Below the pieces are notes generated by a model, which was not told the origin of the DNA, did no database searches, and worked only from the letters and a program-made list of their open reading frames with translations. From the NCBI RefSeq assembly GCF_000427685.1, contig NZ_KE386573.1, positions 1,224,938 through 1,288,937 on the forward strand: a stretch of 64,000 bases of DNA. Direction: 5' to 3'. This document shows, piece after piece, positions 44,101 to 52,448 of the stretch. How positions within the stretch are numbered: position 1 is the first letter of the stretch; the number at the start of each line of letters is the position of its first letter. This DNA is from Haloplanus natans DSM 17983 (GTDB lineage: Archaea; Halobacteriota; Halobacteria; Halobacteriales; Haloferacaceae). The translations under genes and the position numbers were made by a program.

Positions 44101-45692
44101 TCACGATGTCGGATTTCCCGGTCGACGAAATCGAGGAGAAGGTCCGCGAGATGCGCAAGATCGGCCTGGGCGTCATGGGACTCGCGCAGCTGTACGTCCA
44201 ACTCGGCATCCGCTACGGCAGCGACACGGGCAACGAAGTCGCCCGGCAGCTGATGACCCACATCAACCACGAGTCGAAGTGGGCCTCCCACGAACTCGCG
44301 GCCGAACGCGGTTCGTTCGAGGACTGGGACGACTCGAAGTACGCCGACCCCACCCGCTACCGCGAGTGGTTCGAGCACCACACGGGCGAGGACGCCGACG
44401 AGTGGGCGGACGGCTTCCCGATCCGCAACCACAACACGACGACCATCGCCCCGACGGGCACCACCTCCATGGTCGGCAACACCACCGGCGGCTGTGAGCC
44501 CATCTACAACGTCGCCTACTACAAGAACGTCTCCGACGACGTGCAGGGCGACGAGATGCTCGTCGAGTTCGACGACTACTTCCTCCGGACGCTAGAGGCG
44601 AACGACCTCGACATCGACGCGGTCAAGCAGGAGGCCCAAGAGCAGATGGCCGCAAACGAGTTCGACGGCGTCGAAGGCCTGGAGACGGTGCCGAACGCCA
44701 TCGGCGAACTGTTCGTCGTCACCGGCGACCTGACCGGGAAGGAACACGCGGCCGTCCAGTGTGCGTGTCAGGAGGGCGTCGACTCCGCCATCTCGAAGAC
44801 CTGTAACTTCCCTAACAGCGCGACGGTCGAGGATATGGACGAGGCGTATCGGTACATCTACCAACACGGCGGCAAAGGCGTCACCGTCTACCGCGACGGG
44901 ACGCGCTCGAAACAGGTGTTGACGACCCGCGCTCAGAACACGGAGTTCGCGGACGAGGGCGAGGCCGCGGCGGCGCTCGTCGAACAGATCGAAGACGTGT
45001 TCGGGGGCCTCGAGGGCTTCCTCGACAACGAGGACGTACAGGCCGCCCTCGACGCCGAACTGGAGGAACTGCTCGCGGCCGCCGACGGCGAGCGCGAACT
45101 CGGAACCAAGCGCCCGCGGCCGGACGTACTCCACGGCGTTACCCAGCGCGTCGACACGGGCTACGGGAAGCTCTACGTCAATATCAACGAGGACGAGGCG
45201 GGACAGCCGTTCGAACTCTTCGCCAACATCGGCAACTCCGGCGGCTTCACCGCCTCCTTCACCGAGGCGCTGGCGAAGACCATCTCGACGGCCCTGCGCT
45301 CGGGCGTCGACCCACGCGAAATTGCCTCCGAACTGCAGGGCATCCGCTCGCCGAAGGTGGCGTGGGACAAGGGCGAACAGATCAACTCCATCCCGGACGC
45401 CGTCGGGACGGCGATGCGTCGCTACCTCGACGACGAAATCGACCGGCCGTACCCCAAACAGCAGAACCTGACGGAACTCGAGGAGGCCGAAGCCGAGGCC
45501 GGGGCGACGCCGACGCCGGCGAACGACGGCCCCGAAGCCGACGGCGGCGCGGCGGTGGCGAACGACACCGACGATACCGCCGACCTGCTCGCCGCCGGCG
45601 AGAGTCCCGAGTGTCCCGAATGCGGTTCGATGAGCCTCTACTACTCCGAAGGCTGCAAGACCTGCGAGTCGTGTGGCTGGTCGGAGTGTTGA
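41181..45692 (+). CDS. nrdJ: Adenosylcobalamin-dependent (class II) ribonucleotide reductase with intein
   Basis: Reduces ribonucleotides to deoxyribonucleotides using a B12-derived radical. The 1503-codon precursor contains a 465-residue intein (202-666), leaving a 1038-residue enzyme. Extein features are QLSACFVDS with a redox Cys, SGGGMGYAFWRLRPYG at the intein junction, the radical-site loop ATNPCGEQPLEEYEACNLG, the PTGTTSMVGNTTGGCEP loop, and a C-terminal cysteine-rich tail CPECGSMSLYYSEGCKTCES resembling a zinc ribbon with redox thiols. Codons just before NPCGEQ are strikingly AT-rich. It stands alone, with a leader of roughly 100 bases. Confidence 0.94.
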   Translation: MSTHDIEADELERPIKRTDGDALEERLTANAYHNILPARYLRKDADGDLIEDQEDLFPRVAKNIALAEAVFEARKRDVEITVTPDQLKPDHPRRDELAAEVFGAGTTADADVETTLTEYNVNKFAYETVVPDLPADVRTVVEETREEFETLMTDLSFMPNSPTLMNAGDELQQLSACFVDSPEDDIDDIHQTAKEAAQVFQCLTEDTDIYVEGEGVVSIADVDPGDRVVQRDGDGHRTRTVDATHAYNDAPVHRIKTAVGVEITGTPNHELLVDGEWRRIDAVDPGDMLSLRLGWIDPEDATTELTTVAGGARWSDRRTVSNDEILELHAEGLSDYEIADRLDSSASTIQRRRSLELGLDPNGTGGRPGGTVSFDENEFDALYADGRSDGEMARELGVSTRTIARHRENRSLEANGEAVKTVRQPTELTPDLAELVGMWVGDGSTHEDGIRFHLNRDETLERVERLCRDLFDTGLDWRWEDGCYDAVVHSHEVKRWWLTNFGDAKPDATSASVPDAVWCADRGTIGAFLRGLFSTDGSLQNDAYPRFWTSSQKLVDGVQQLLLGIGIPAGKWEYDADHREYYNVGPTGERGLDTFLDTVGFVDSRGETMAETLERIDSQGPSVGTVDGSTWRVPVETVAEAGTATVYDVTVDDDHEYVASSVVSHNSGGGMGYAFWRLRPYGDAVGSTGGIASGPITFMRTFDQMCETIAQGGARRGAQMGVMRISHPDVIQFIHAKNKDVSLAHTLRLNDPDDFTHNSFAAALEEARELIDDEGKVPKHLRNAVEGHLSNFNISVGITDDFMDALQAGEEFTFTNPRTGEPHVATPETRELYEMFGLGEYVEVGEELSMPAEVIWEDIVEGAHENGEPGVIYLERVNKQHSFDVEENPSHRILATNPCGEQPLEEYEACNLGHINLSTLADFDAPDWRVWADEHEDEYDSEADAVDAFLEEAIDWDAFDHRIDYGTRFLENVVTMSDFPVDEIEEKVREMRKIGLGVMGLAQLYVQLGIRYGSDTGNEVARQLMTHINHESKWASHELAAERGSFEDWDDSKYADPTRYREWFEHHTGEDADEWADGFPIRNHNTTTIAPTGTTSMVGNTTGGCEPIYNVAYYKNVSDDVQGDEMLVEFDDYFLRTLEANDLDIDAVKQEAQEQMAANEFDGVEGLETVPNAIGELFVVTGDLTGKEHAAVQCACQEGVDSAISKTCNFPNSATVEDMDEAYRYIYQHGGKGVTVYRDGTRSKQVLTTRAQNTEFADEGEAAAALVEQIEDVFGGLEGFLDNEDVQAALDAELEELLAAADGERELGTKRPRPDVLHGVTQRVDTGYGKLYVNINEDEAGQPFELFANIGNSGGFTASFTEALAKTISTALRSGVDPREIASELQGIRSPKVAWDKGEQINSIPDAVGTAMRRYLDDEIDRPYPKQQNLTELEEAEAEAGATPTPANDGPEADGGAAVANDTDDTADLLAAGESPECPECGSMSLYYSEGCKTCESCGWSEC
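41784..43178 (+). mobile_element. Intein with LAGLIDADG endonuclease and two HTH motifs in NrdJ
   Basis: The protein element begins at Cys202 (CLTEDTDIYVEGEG) and ends with VASSVVSHN at Asn666, followed by Ser667 of the extein. These are proper block A, F and G splicing motifs. The homing endonuclease has two LAGLIDADG-type motifs, LAELVGMWVGDG (about 432) and GAFLRGLFSTDG (about 527). Unusually, residues 321-410 contain two helix-turn-helix units of similar design (EILELHAEGLSDYEIADRL and FDALYADGRSDGEMARELG). The insertion site interrupts the conserved FQ-SGGGMGY segment. With both endonuclease Asp residues present, it may still be active. Confidence 0.92.
43818..43871 (+). other. AT-rich codon patch inside nrdJ, ending at NPCGEQ
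   Basis: Eighteen consecutive codons encoding QHSFDVEENPSHRILATN have 17 A/T third positions and 17 G+C of 54 bases, in a gene whose codons otherwise mostly end in G or C. The patch ends abruptly at the CCC-TGT of NPCGEQ. The frame and the amino-acid sequence look normal. Confidence 0.85.
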
Positions 45693-45829
45693 TCGACTGA
45701 CGAGTCCCGCGTCCACCGACTCTCCTCTCGGTTCAAAGATCGACGCCCTGCGGATCGAAATATTTCCATCTCGACATCGCTCGACCGACCGGCGGAACAG
45801 TCATGTCGATGTGGTGTGTATATAAGAGT

Positions 45830-45937
45830 ATGTCTGCTCGGTGTCCCCGTTGCGAGACGGCGATGTCTCGCCGTCACTGCAAGTACGTCTGTCCGAACCA
45901 CGGGGTCGTCTACGACTGCAGCGATACGTTCTGGTGA
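45830..45937 (+). CDS. 35-residue zinc-finger protein beside crtB (HVO_2523-like)
   Basis: The peptide reads MSARCPRCETAMSRRHCKYV followed by CPNHGVVYDCSDTFW, with a CPRC pair and a C...CPNHG...C set likely to bind zinc. It resembles the small zinc-finger protein that, as I recall, is HVO_2523 in Haloferax and also lies next to phytoene synthase. An in-frame ATG nine codons upstream (45803) is an alternative start. A strong TATATAAG at 45819-45826 lies too close to the ATG to serve this gene and might instead drive crtB. Confidence 0.75.
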   Translation: MSARCPRCETAMSRRHCKYVCPNHGVVYDCSDTFW

Positions 45938-46012
45938 CATGATAGTTCACGATTCAGTCACGATCACGGCCGATCACGTTCGCACTCGCCGCCCGGCGGG
46001 GGGGTACCGACG

Positions 46013-47014
46013 ATGGTGAGCGACGACGGCGTCGCCCGCGGGAAAGAGATTCAGCGGCGCACGGGGAAGACGTTCCACCTCGCCACCCGGCTCCTTCCCG
46101 AACGGGTCCGTGAGTCGACGTACGTCCTCTATGCCTTCTTCCGAGTGGCCGACGAAGTGGTCGACGACGCCGAGGGCGTCCCGCCCGCGGAACAGCGGGC
46201 GGAGCTCGAACGCCTGCGTGCGGCAGCACTCGGCGAGGAACCGACCGACGATCCGGTGCTCGACGCCTTCGCCGACCTTCGTGAGACCCACGATATCCCC
46301 GAGACTGACGTGAACACGTTCGTCGACGCGATGTTGACCGATGTGACCAAGAGCCGCTACGAGACGTTCGAGGAACTCCGGGCGTACATGGACGGCTCGG
46401 CGGCCGCGGTCGGGCGGATGATGACTGCGGTGATGGACCCCGACGATCCGGAGCGTGCGCTCCCGCACGCGACGGCACTCGGCGAGGCGTTCCAGCTCTC
46501 GAATTTCCTTCGCGACGTGCGCGAGGACATCGTCGAACGCGACCGGATTTACCTCCCCCAGGAGACGCTCGACGAGTACGGCGTCAACGAGTCCGACCTC
46601 CGGAACTTCGAGGTGACCGACGAGTTCCGCGAGGCGATGGAGCGGGAACTCCGGCGGACGGAAGCGCTCTACCGCGAGGGCGTCGCGGGCATCGAGTATC
46701 TCCCCGACGACTGCCAGTTCCCGGTGCTGGTCGCCGCCGTCCTCTACGCCGACCACCACCGGCTGATCCGTGGGCGCGACTACGACGTGCTCTCCGCGAC
46801 CCCGTCCATCGGCACGGCCCGGAAACTCGCGCTCGTCGCCCGGACGCGCTGGCACTGGCTCTGGAACCGCGACCCCGAAACCGTCTTCATGCGGGTGAGC
46901 TGCGTCCCCGAGATGTCCGGTGATCTGGACCCCGAGCGCGGACGCGACCCGAACCGTGGGGTCGGTCGTCGCCTCCTGCGTGGCGCGGTCGAGGGGCTCC
47001 GGCGGCTGACCTAG
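46013..47014 (+). CDS. crtB: Phytoene synthase
   Basis: Condenses two geranylgeranyl diphosphates into phytoene, the first committed carotenoid step. The 333-residue protein has both Mg-binding Asp-rich motifs (FFRVADEVVDDAEG, and LSNFLRDVREDIVERDRIYL) and the conserved LPQETLDEYGV and YRTEALYREG-like segment. It converges with the cruF end of the crtD-lyeJ-cruF operon, overlapping by four bases. The same gene grouping is known from Haloferax and supports a full bacterioruberin pathway. Confidence 0.93.
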   Translation: MVSDDGVARGKEIQRRTGKTFHLATRLLPERVRESTYVLYAFFRVADEVVDDAEGVPPAEQRAELERLRAAALGEEPTDDPVLDAFADLRETHDIPETDVNTFVDAMLTDVTKSRYETFEELRAYMDGSAAAVGRMMTAVMDPDDPERALPHATALGEAFQLSNFLRDVREDIVERDRIYLPQETLDEYGVNESDLRNFEVTDEFREAMERELRRTEALYREGVAGIEYLPDDCQFPVLVAAVLYADHHRLIRGRDYDVLSATPSIGTARKLALVARTRWHWLWNRDPETVFMRVSCVPEMSGDLDPERGRDPNRGVGRRLLRGAVEGLRRLT

Positions 47015-47901
47015 AGCCAGCGCGGCCGGGTCGGCACGTCGAACCGCGCCGTCCGAACCAGTCCGAGCGCGAACAGGCCGCCGACCGCCGCCGCCCCCCA
47101 GTTGCCGAAGTAGACGTTGACCGCGCTCCAGAGCAGAACGAAACTCACCAGATCGTCGAGCGCGAACTCGCAGGCCTTCAGTCGGTCGAGCAGTGCCGAC
47201 CGGTCGAGGACGGCGTCGAGGACGAGTACGGTCACCGTCGCCGATAACACCCACCCCACGAAGTTCGAGAGCGGGACGCCGTAGACGGCGCCGCCGGCGG
47301 GGTAGGTCCAGAAGCCAAGCGCCACGGCGCCGGGGTCGAGGACCAGATCCATCGCCACGACGGTGCCGATGACGGTCGGGAGTCGGACGCTCGCCGCCCG
47401 CGCCCGCGGGCCGAGGAGGAGCAGACAGAGCAGGTAGGCGTTACAGACCAGCGGCAGGAAGAAGACGGGCAGGCCAACGGGGACGCCCGCGACTGTCGGG
47501 CCGAGGTCGATGGCGTAGTGGAACTCGCCGTAGGGCCACCCGGTCCGCAGCCCGACGAACTCGATGGCGTAGGCGTAGCCGGCGAGGCCGGCGATACCGA
47601 CCGCAGCCTTGCGGTCGATCAGCGGCGCGATGCCCACCAGTAGCGGCGAGCGCATGACGAGCGTCCCGAGCAGGATGAGCAGAGGGTCGAACGCGAACGG
47701 TGGGGGGACGACTCCCTCCGCGCTCGCGACGAGGAGGACGGCACCGACGACGGGGAAGACGACGGCGACGGTGAACCGATTCTCGCGGATCAGGGCGTCG
47801 AGGCGGGCCTGCATCTCGGTCCGGGCGTCGCGGCGGGTGGTCGCGGGCGCCCCGACGGTGCCCGTCCCCGCCCCGCCGTCGCCGTCGCTCCCGTTAGCCA
47901 T
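47011..47901 (-). CDS. cruF: Bisanhydrobacterioruberin hydratase
   Basis: The last enzyme of C50 bacterioruberin synthesis, adding water to the terminal double bonds. The 296-residue integral membrane protein has seven or eight hydrophobic segments, with YAIEFVGLRTGWPYGEFHY and AMDLVLDPGAVALGFWTY characteristic of the CruF/DUF422 family. The ATG giving MANGSDGD is preferred. It overlaps the upstream lyeJ by eight bases and completes the crtD-lyeJ-cruF operon. Confidence 0.9.
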   Translation of the reverse strand: MANGSDGDGGAGTGTVGAPATTRRDARTEMQARLDALIRENRFTVAVVFPVVGAVLLVASAEGVVPPPFAFDPLLILLGTLVMRSPLLVGIAPLIDRKAAVGIAGLAGYAYAIEFVGLRTGWPYGEFHYAIDLGPTVAGVPVGLPVFFLPLVCNAYLLCLLLLGPRARAASVRLPTVIGTVVAMDLVLDPGAVALGFWTYPAGGAVYGVPLSNFVGWVLSATVTVLVLDAVLDRSALLDRLKACEFALDDLVSFVLLWSAVNVYFGNWGAAAVGGLFALGLVRTARFDVPTRPRWL

Positions 47902-48733
47902 GGACGAGCCCCCAGAGGCCGCCCATCGTGATGAGCGCGCCGACGACGGTGTTGACGGCGGGGAACCACCAGTACGCCCGGTCGGCTGCCACCGACGACC
48001 GGGCAACGAGGACGACGCCGACGGGGTACAGACCGATGAGGACGCCGAGCCGAACGTCGAGCAGGCCGAAAGCGACGGCGGCGAGCGCCCAGCAGGCCGC
48101 GCAGTAGGCGTAGGTCGCCCCCTCGCCGAGCGCCGTAGCCGTCGTCTCGATGCCCGCCCGGCGGTCCGGTTCGATGTCGGGAATCGCGGAGAAGGTGTGC
48201 ATCGCCATCGTCCACAGCCACCCGCCGACGACGGCGAGGAGTGGTGGGTGGGCGCCGGCGACGGCCGCGTAGGCCGCGGCGCCGGGCAGGACGTACAGCC
48301 CGTTCGAGAGGGAGTCGAGCGGCGGGTGGACCTTCAGCCGGAACGGCGGCGCGCTGTAGGCCACCCCGAGTGCGAGGAAGCCGGCGAGCCACGGCCACGC
48401 GAGCGGCGGCGTCAGCGCCGTCGGTGCGAGGACGAGGAGGCCGTTGACGCCGACGGCGACGGGGACGAGTCGGTTCCCGCCGTAGCGCACTTCCCGGCCC
48501 TCCTTTTTGGGGTTCTCCACGTCCACGTCGGCGTCGAACACGTCGTTGACGCCGTACAGGAGGACGTTCGCGGGGAGGAGGAAGTACGCAAAGAGGGTGA
48601 GCGTGGTCGGGGTAAAGAGGTCGGCCGTCGACGCCGCGCCGTAGACGACGCCGACGGCGACGGGACCGGCGAGGTAGAGCCAGAACCGCGGGCGCGACAG
48701 CTTCACCAGATACCGCGCCGCGGCCGCCGTCAT
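47894..48733 (-). CDS. lyeJ: Lycopene elongase/hydratase (UbiA-type prenyltransferase)
   Basis: Adds C5 units from dimethylallyl diphosphate to lycopene ends. The 279-residue membrane protein is a UbiA-family prenyltransferase. The first Asp-rich motif is NDVFDADVDVENPKKEGREV (N-D-x-x-D-x-x-x-D) and the second is SAIPDIEPDRRAGIETTA. The ATG giving MTAAAARYLVKLSRP overlaps the crtD stop (ATGA). Its place between crtD and cruF is the classical haloarchaeal order and separates it from menaquinone-type UbiA enzymes. Confidence 0.92.
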   Translation of the reverse strand: MTAAAARYLVKLSRPRFWLYLAGPVAVGVVYGAASTADLFTPTTLTLFAYFLLPANVLLYGVNDVFDADVDVENPKKEGREVRYGGNRLVPVAVGVNGLLVLAPTALTPPLAWPWLAGFLALGVAYSAPPFRLKVHPPLDSLSNGLYVLPGAAAYAAVAGAHPPLLAVVGGWLWTMAMHTFSAIPDIEPDRRAGIETTATALGEGATYAYCAACWALAAVAFGLLDVRLGVLIGLYPVGVVLVARSSVAADRAYWWFPAVNTVVGALITMGGLWGLVHG

Positions 48734-50235
48734 CGTCGCTCTTTCGCCATCCGCTCGGCCGTCAGGCGGCCGCTGATGAGACACATCGGCACGCCGATAC
48801 CGGGCGTCGTATAGGAGCCGGTGAAGTAGAGGCCATCTACCTCGGTCGAGGCGTGGGGCGGCCGGAGCAGCGAAGTCTGGCGGAGCGTGTGTGCGAGGCC
48901 GAGCGCCGTCCCCTGCGTGCTGTTGTACCGGTCGGCGAACTCGGAGACCGAGAAGGACTCCTCGAAGACGATGCGGTCCCGGATGTCGACGCCGGTGTGT
49001 TCGGCGATGTCGTCGAGCAACAGGTCACGGAACTGCTCGCGGCGGTCCGGCCCGTCGTCGAGGCCGGGGGCGATGGGCACGAGGGCAAAGAGGTTGCTGT
49101 AGCCCTCGGGGGCGACGGTGTCGTCCGTCTCGGAGGGGACACAGAGGTAGTACGCCGGCTCCTCGGGCCACGATGGGTCGTCGCCGAAGATGGTGTCGAA
49201 GTGGGCGTCCCAGTCGGTCGGGAGGACGAGCGTGTGGTGGGCCAGCGGGTCCACGTCACCCTCGACACCGAGATAGAGGAGGAAGGCGGAGGGCGCGTAG
49301 GTGCGTGAGTCCCAGTAGTCGGCGTCGTACTGGCGGTCCTCGGGGACGAGGAGTTCCTGTTCGGTGTGGGCGTAGTCGGCATCGGAGACCACCTCGTCGG
49401 GGAAGAACTCGCGGCCGTCCTCGGTACGGACGGCGAAGCCGCCCTCCCGTCCCCTGATCTCCGAGACCGAGTGGTCCGTGTGGAACGTGACGCCGAGTTC
49501 CTCGGCCATCGCGACGACACCGTCGACGACGCCGCCCATCCCCTCCTCGGGGTAGTAGACGCCGAGGTTGAAGTCGACGTGGCTCATCAGGTTGTAGAGA
49601 GCGGGCGTGTTCGACGGCGCGCCGCCCAGGAACACGAGGGAGTACTGGACGATCTGTTGTAGCTTGGGGTGGTCGAAGTAGTCCTCGACGTGCTCTTGCA
49701 TCGTCCCGAGCAGGGAGAGGCCGTTGGCGTACCGGAGGACGTCGGGGTCGACGAAGTCGCGCAGGCGGGCGCGGTCCTCGTAGACGAAATGCTCCATTCC
49801 CACGTCGTAGGTGTATTCGGCCTGATCCAGATACGCCTGTAGCGCCTCACCGGCGCCGGGTTCGTAGGACTCGAACAGTTCGCGGTTGGCGTCGAACTCC
49901 GGCAGTAGATCGACCCGGTCGCCGTCCTTGAAGAAGATGCGGTAGTGGGGGTCGAGGCGTTCGAGGCCGTAGTACTGCTCGGGGCGCCGGTCGAAGTCGC
50001 CGAAGAAGTCCTCGAACACGTCGGGCATGAGATACCAGGAGGGCCCCATATCGAACCGGAAGCCGTCGGCGTGGAGGCGACTGGCCCGGCCGCCGAGCTG
50101 TTCGTTTTTTTCCAGGACGGTCACGTCAGCGCCAGCGTCGGCGAGATAGCAGGCCGTCGAGAGGCCGCCGAACCCGCTGCCGACAACGACGACCGACCGT
50201 CCGTCGGCCGCCCCCGTCGACGGAGTACCGTTCAT
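48730..50235 (-). CDS. crtD: Carotenoid 3,4-desaturase / phytoene desaturase family
   Basis: A 501-residue FAD-dependent desaturase of the CrtI/CrtD family. It has the dinucleotide fold VVVVGSGFGGLSTACYLADA with LEKNEQLGGRAS, the DMGPSWYLMPDVFE segment, and the C-terminal family signature GLYFTGSYTTPGIGVPMCLIS. Because it is first in the operon crtD-lyeJ-cruF, it most likely introduces the 3,4 double bonds of bacterioruberin. Phytoene-to-lycopene desaturation by the same or a distant CrtI is the alternative. Confidence 0.88.
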   Translation of the reverse strand: MNGTPSTGAADGRSVVVVGSGFGGLSTACYLADAGADVTVLEKNEQLGGRASRLHADGFRFDMGPSWYLMPDVFEDFFGDFDRRPEQYYGLERLDPHYRIFFKDGDRVDLLPEFDANRELFESYEPGAGEALQAYLDQAEYTYDVGMEHFVYEDRARLRDFVDPDVLRYANGLSLLGTMQEHVEDYFDHPKLQQIVQYSLVFLGGAPSNTPALYNLMSHVDFNLGVYYPEEGMGGVVDGVVAMAEELGVTFHTDHSVSEIRGREGGFAVRTEDGREFFPDEVVSDADYAHTEQELLVPEDRQYDADYWDSRTYAPSAFLLYLGVEGDVDPLAHHTLVLPTDWDAHFDTIFGDDPSWPEEPAYYLCVPSETDDTVAPEGYSNLFALVPIAPGLDDGPDRREQFRDLLLDDIAEHTGVDIRDRIVFEESFSVSEFADRYNSTQGTALGLAHTLRQTSLLRPPHASTEVDGLYFTGSYTTPGIGVPMCLISGRLTAERMAKERR

Positions 50236-50324
50236 GTCCTCCCCTAGGGACGTGATCCGTATATACTACCCGCCACGCTCGCGCGGTGATCGCCCGCCCG
50301 CGGGGTCGCGGACTGTTCGGACAA

Positions 50325-50347
50325 ACCACCGATACACAGTTACAATA
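50325..50347. repeat. Dispersed intergenic repeat, copy 2
   Basis: This sequence matches 25908-25930 at 21 of 23 positions, including the whole ACAGTTACAATA end. It lies between the oxidoreductase stop at 50355 and crtD, about 90 bases upstream of the crtD start, and its reverse reads towards crtD as TATTGTAACTGTG. Confidence 0.55.
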
Positions 50348-50354
50348 ATCCGTA

Positions 50355-51767
50355 TCACAGCCGTCCGTTCAGCACCTTCGCCGCGACGAGGACGGGGTCC
50401 CAGACGGGGCTGAACGGTGGCGCGTACGCCAGGTCGAGGCGTTCGAGTTCGGCGACGGTCAGGTCGGCCTCGATGGCCGTCGCGAGCGTGTCGATCCGAA
50501 CGGCCGCGCGGTCTTCGCCGGCGATGGCACCGCCGAGGACCCGCCCGCTCGTGCGGTCGGCGACGAGCGTGACCACCGTCTCGTCGCCGCCGGGGTAGTA
50601 ACCCGAGCGCGACCCCGCGGTGATCGTCTCGCCCACGGGGTCGAAGCCGGCGTCGGCCGCCGCCTCGGCGAGGAGCCCGACACGTCCGCATTCGAGGTCG
50701 AAAGCCTTCACGACCGCCGTCCCGGCCACGTCCCCGACGGGCGTCGGATCGCCGGCGACCGTCGAGCCGATGGCCCGGCCCGCGCGGTTCGCCGTCAGCC
50801 CGAGGGGGACCCACGTCTCCTCGCCCGTCACCGCGTGGCGCGCCGTCGCCACGTCGCCCGCGGCGTAGACGGCCGGGAGGTTCGTCCGCCCGTAGTCGTC
50901 GGTTCGGATCGCGCCGTTCGGCCCCCGGTCGACGCCCGTCCCGTCGAGGAGGGTCGCGTTCGGTTCGATACCGATGCCGACGACCGCCATGTCGACCGGG
51001 CGCGTCCCGCCGTCGACGCGCAGGGCGTCGATCCGACCCTCGCCGACGAGTTCCTCGACGCTCGTCCCGGTGTGGACCGTGACGCCCTGCGCTTCGAGGG
51101 TCGATTCGACCCGTTCGCCGGCCGCCGCGCCGAACGGCGGGAGGAGGCGATCGGAGCGCTGGTAGAGGTGGACCTCGACGCCGCGGGCGACGAGCGCCTC
51201 GGTCATCTCGACGCCGACGTAGCCGCCGCCGACGACGGCCGCCCGCTCCGGTGGGTCGAGCGCGACGTTGTGGTCGACGCGGTCGGCGTCGACCGGGCCG
51301 TCGCCGAGGCGGTCACGGTCGTACTCCTCCGGCGCCGCGACGTAGGCGTCGATGGCCGCGGCGTCGTCGAGGCCGTGGAGGGTGAAGGCGCCGTCGAGTG
51401 CGGTGTCGAACGGCCCGGCTGCGGCGCTCGCGCCCGTCGCGACGAGCAACTCGGCGTAGGGCTGATCGAAGCGCTCGCCGTCGGCGTGGACGGTAACAGT
51501 GCGATCCGCGGGCGAGACCGACACGACTTCGTGGCCACGGCGCAGGTCGATACCCCGCTCCTCGGCCGCGGGGGGCGAGAGCGAGAGCAGGTCCGTCAGC
51601 CGCTCGACCGACCCCTCGACGAAGTAGGGCGTCCCGCAGTGGGCATAGGAGATCCACCGCCCTTTCTCGAAGACGATCACGTCCCGGTCGGCCTCGCGGC
51701 GGAACTTGCTCGCTGCACTCAGGCCGGCGGCGTCGCCACCGACAACGACGAACGGGTCGCCTGTCAT
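50355..51767 (-). CDS. FAD-dependent NAD(P)H oxidase/CoA-disulfide reductase-like protein
   Basis: The 470-residue flavoprotein has an FAD-binding VVVGGDAAGLSAASKFRRE, an NAD-binding AAVVGGGYVGVEMTEAL and the second FAD motif VYAAGDVATARHAVTG, with a C-terminal dimerisation domain. Its single redox Cys lies in SYAHCGTPYFVEG, the position of the Cys in CoA-disulfide reductases and NADH oxidases. It may reduce low-molecular-weight or CoA disulfides or consume oxygen; sequence does not decide. It sits upstream of the crtD promoter region on the same strand. Confidence 0.88.
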   Translation of the reverse strand: MTGDPFVVVGGDAAGLSAASKFRREADRDVIVFEKGRWISYAHCGTPYFVEGSVERLTDLLSLSPPAAEERGIDLRRGHEVVSVSPADRTVTVHADGERFDQPYAELLVATGASAAAGPFDTALDGAFTLHGLDDAAAIDAYVAAPEEYDRDRLGDGPVDADRVDHNVALDPPERAAVVGGGYVGVEMTEALVARGVEVHLYQRSDRLLPPFGAAAGERVESTLEAQGVTVHTGTSVEELVGEGRIDALRVDGGTRPVDMAVVGIGIEPNATLLDGTGVDRGPNGAIRTDDYGRTNLPAVYAAGDVATARHAVTGEETWVPLGLTANRAGRAIGSTVAGDPTPVGDVAGTAVVKAFDLECGRVGLLAEAAADAGFDPVGETITAGSRSGYYPGGDETVVTLVADRTSGRVLGGAIAGEDRAAVRIDTLATAIEADLTVAELERLDLAYAPPFSPVWDPVLVAAKVLNGRL

Positions 51768-51830
51768 AGCACCCCTTCGACGGGTGGCGACAAAAGCGTG
51801 CGCCGCACCTGCAGCGACGGTGCGATGCCG

Positions 51831-52277
51831 TCAGATCCGGTACAGGAGGTACCCGAGCAGGGCCGCGAGCACCGTCTCGGAGGCGAGCGCGAGTGTCTCG
51901 ACGGGACCGGCGACGACGTGTGCGGCCAGATACGCGAGCGTCGACCCGCCGTGGTGGGTGCCGGGGCCGAGGAAAAAGAGCGGGCGATGGCCGCTCGCGT
52001 GCCACGCGAAGTAGCCGCCGACGTAGAGAATCATCAGGACGATGCCGCCGACGTAGAGTGGGCGGCGCTTCGCACCTCCGACGGCGGCGAGTAGGCCAAC
52101 GACGAGAGCCACCCCGGAGAGGACGAACAGCGGCCACCGCAGGTCGGGCGGGACGAGGATGCCGGCGCTCAGATACGCCAGCCAGTTACTGACGCCGAGT
52201 GCGAGATGGATCACGGCGACGAGAACGACCATATGCGCCGCGACGACGTGGGCCGGATCGAAGGCGCGGAGGTTCAC
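51831..52277 (-). CDS. Four-helix membrane protein of unknown function
   Basis: A 148-residue protein with four hydrophobic helices (MVVLVAVIHLALGVSNWL, WPLFVLSGVALVVGLLAAV, YVGGIVLMILYVGGYFAW, and the C-terminal ASETVLAALLGYLLY). His residues near the membrane faces (HASGHRPLFFLGPGTHHGG) are conspicuous and could bind metal or haem, but no family signature is clear. It lies 63 bases upstream of the flavoprotein gene on the same strand and may be co-transcribed. Confidence 0.7.
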   Translation of the reverse strand: MNLRAFDPAHVVAAHMVVLVAVIHLALGVSNWLAYLSAGILVPPDLRWPLFVLSGVALVVGLLAAVGGAKRRPLYVGGIVLMILYVGGYFAWHASGHRPLFFLGPGTHHGGSTLAYLAAHVVAGPVETLALASETVLAALLGYLLYRI

Positions 52278-52316
52278 CCCCGGTACAACGGGCGAGAGGA
52301 TAAAAACGACGCGTGT

Positions 52317-52448
52317 TTAGAACCGACCGCGGCGCCGGAACAGGCGCGTGAGAAACTGCTCGACCGGACCGGGCTTCGTGGAGACGGACACGCCGGGGAG
52401 GTAGTAGTCGTCCGCTGACTGCTCGTCGGAGATGGTTGCTCTACTCAT
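52317..52448 (-). CDS. 43-residue basic-tailed small protein
   Basis: The frame begins MSRATISDEQSADDYYLPGV and ends in an amphipathic basic stretch (EQFLTRLFRRRGRF). An AATTGG/TTAATT element about 30 bases upstream and the normal codon bias support expression. No family is recognised; the basic tail could bind membrane or nucleic acid. Confidence 0.55.
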   Translation of the reverse strand: MSRATISDEQSADDYYLPGVSVSTKPGPVEQFLTRLFRRRGRF

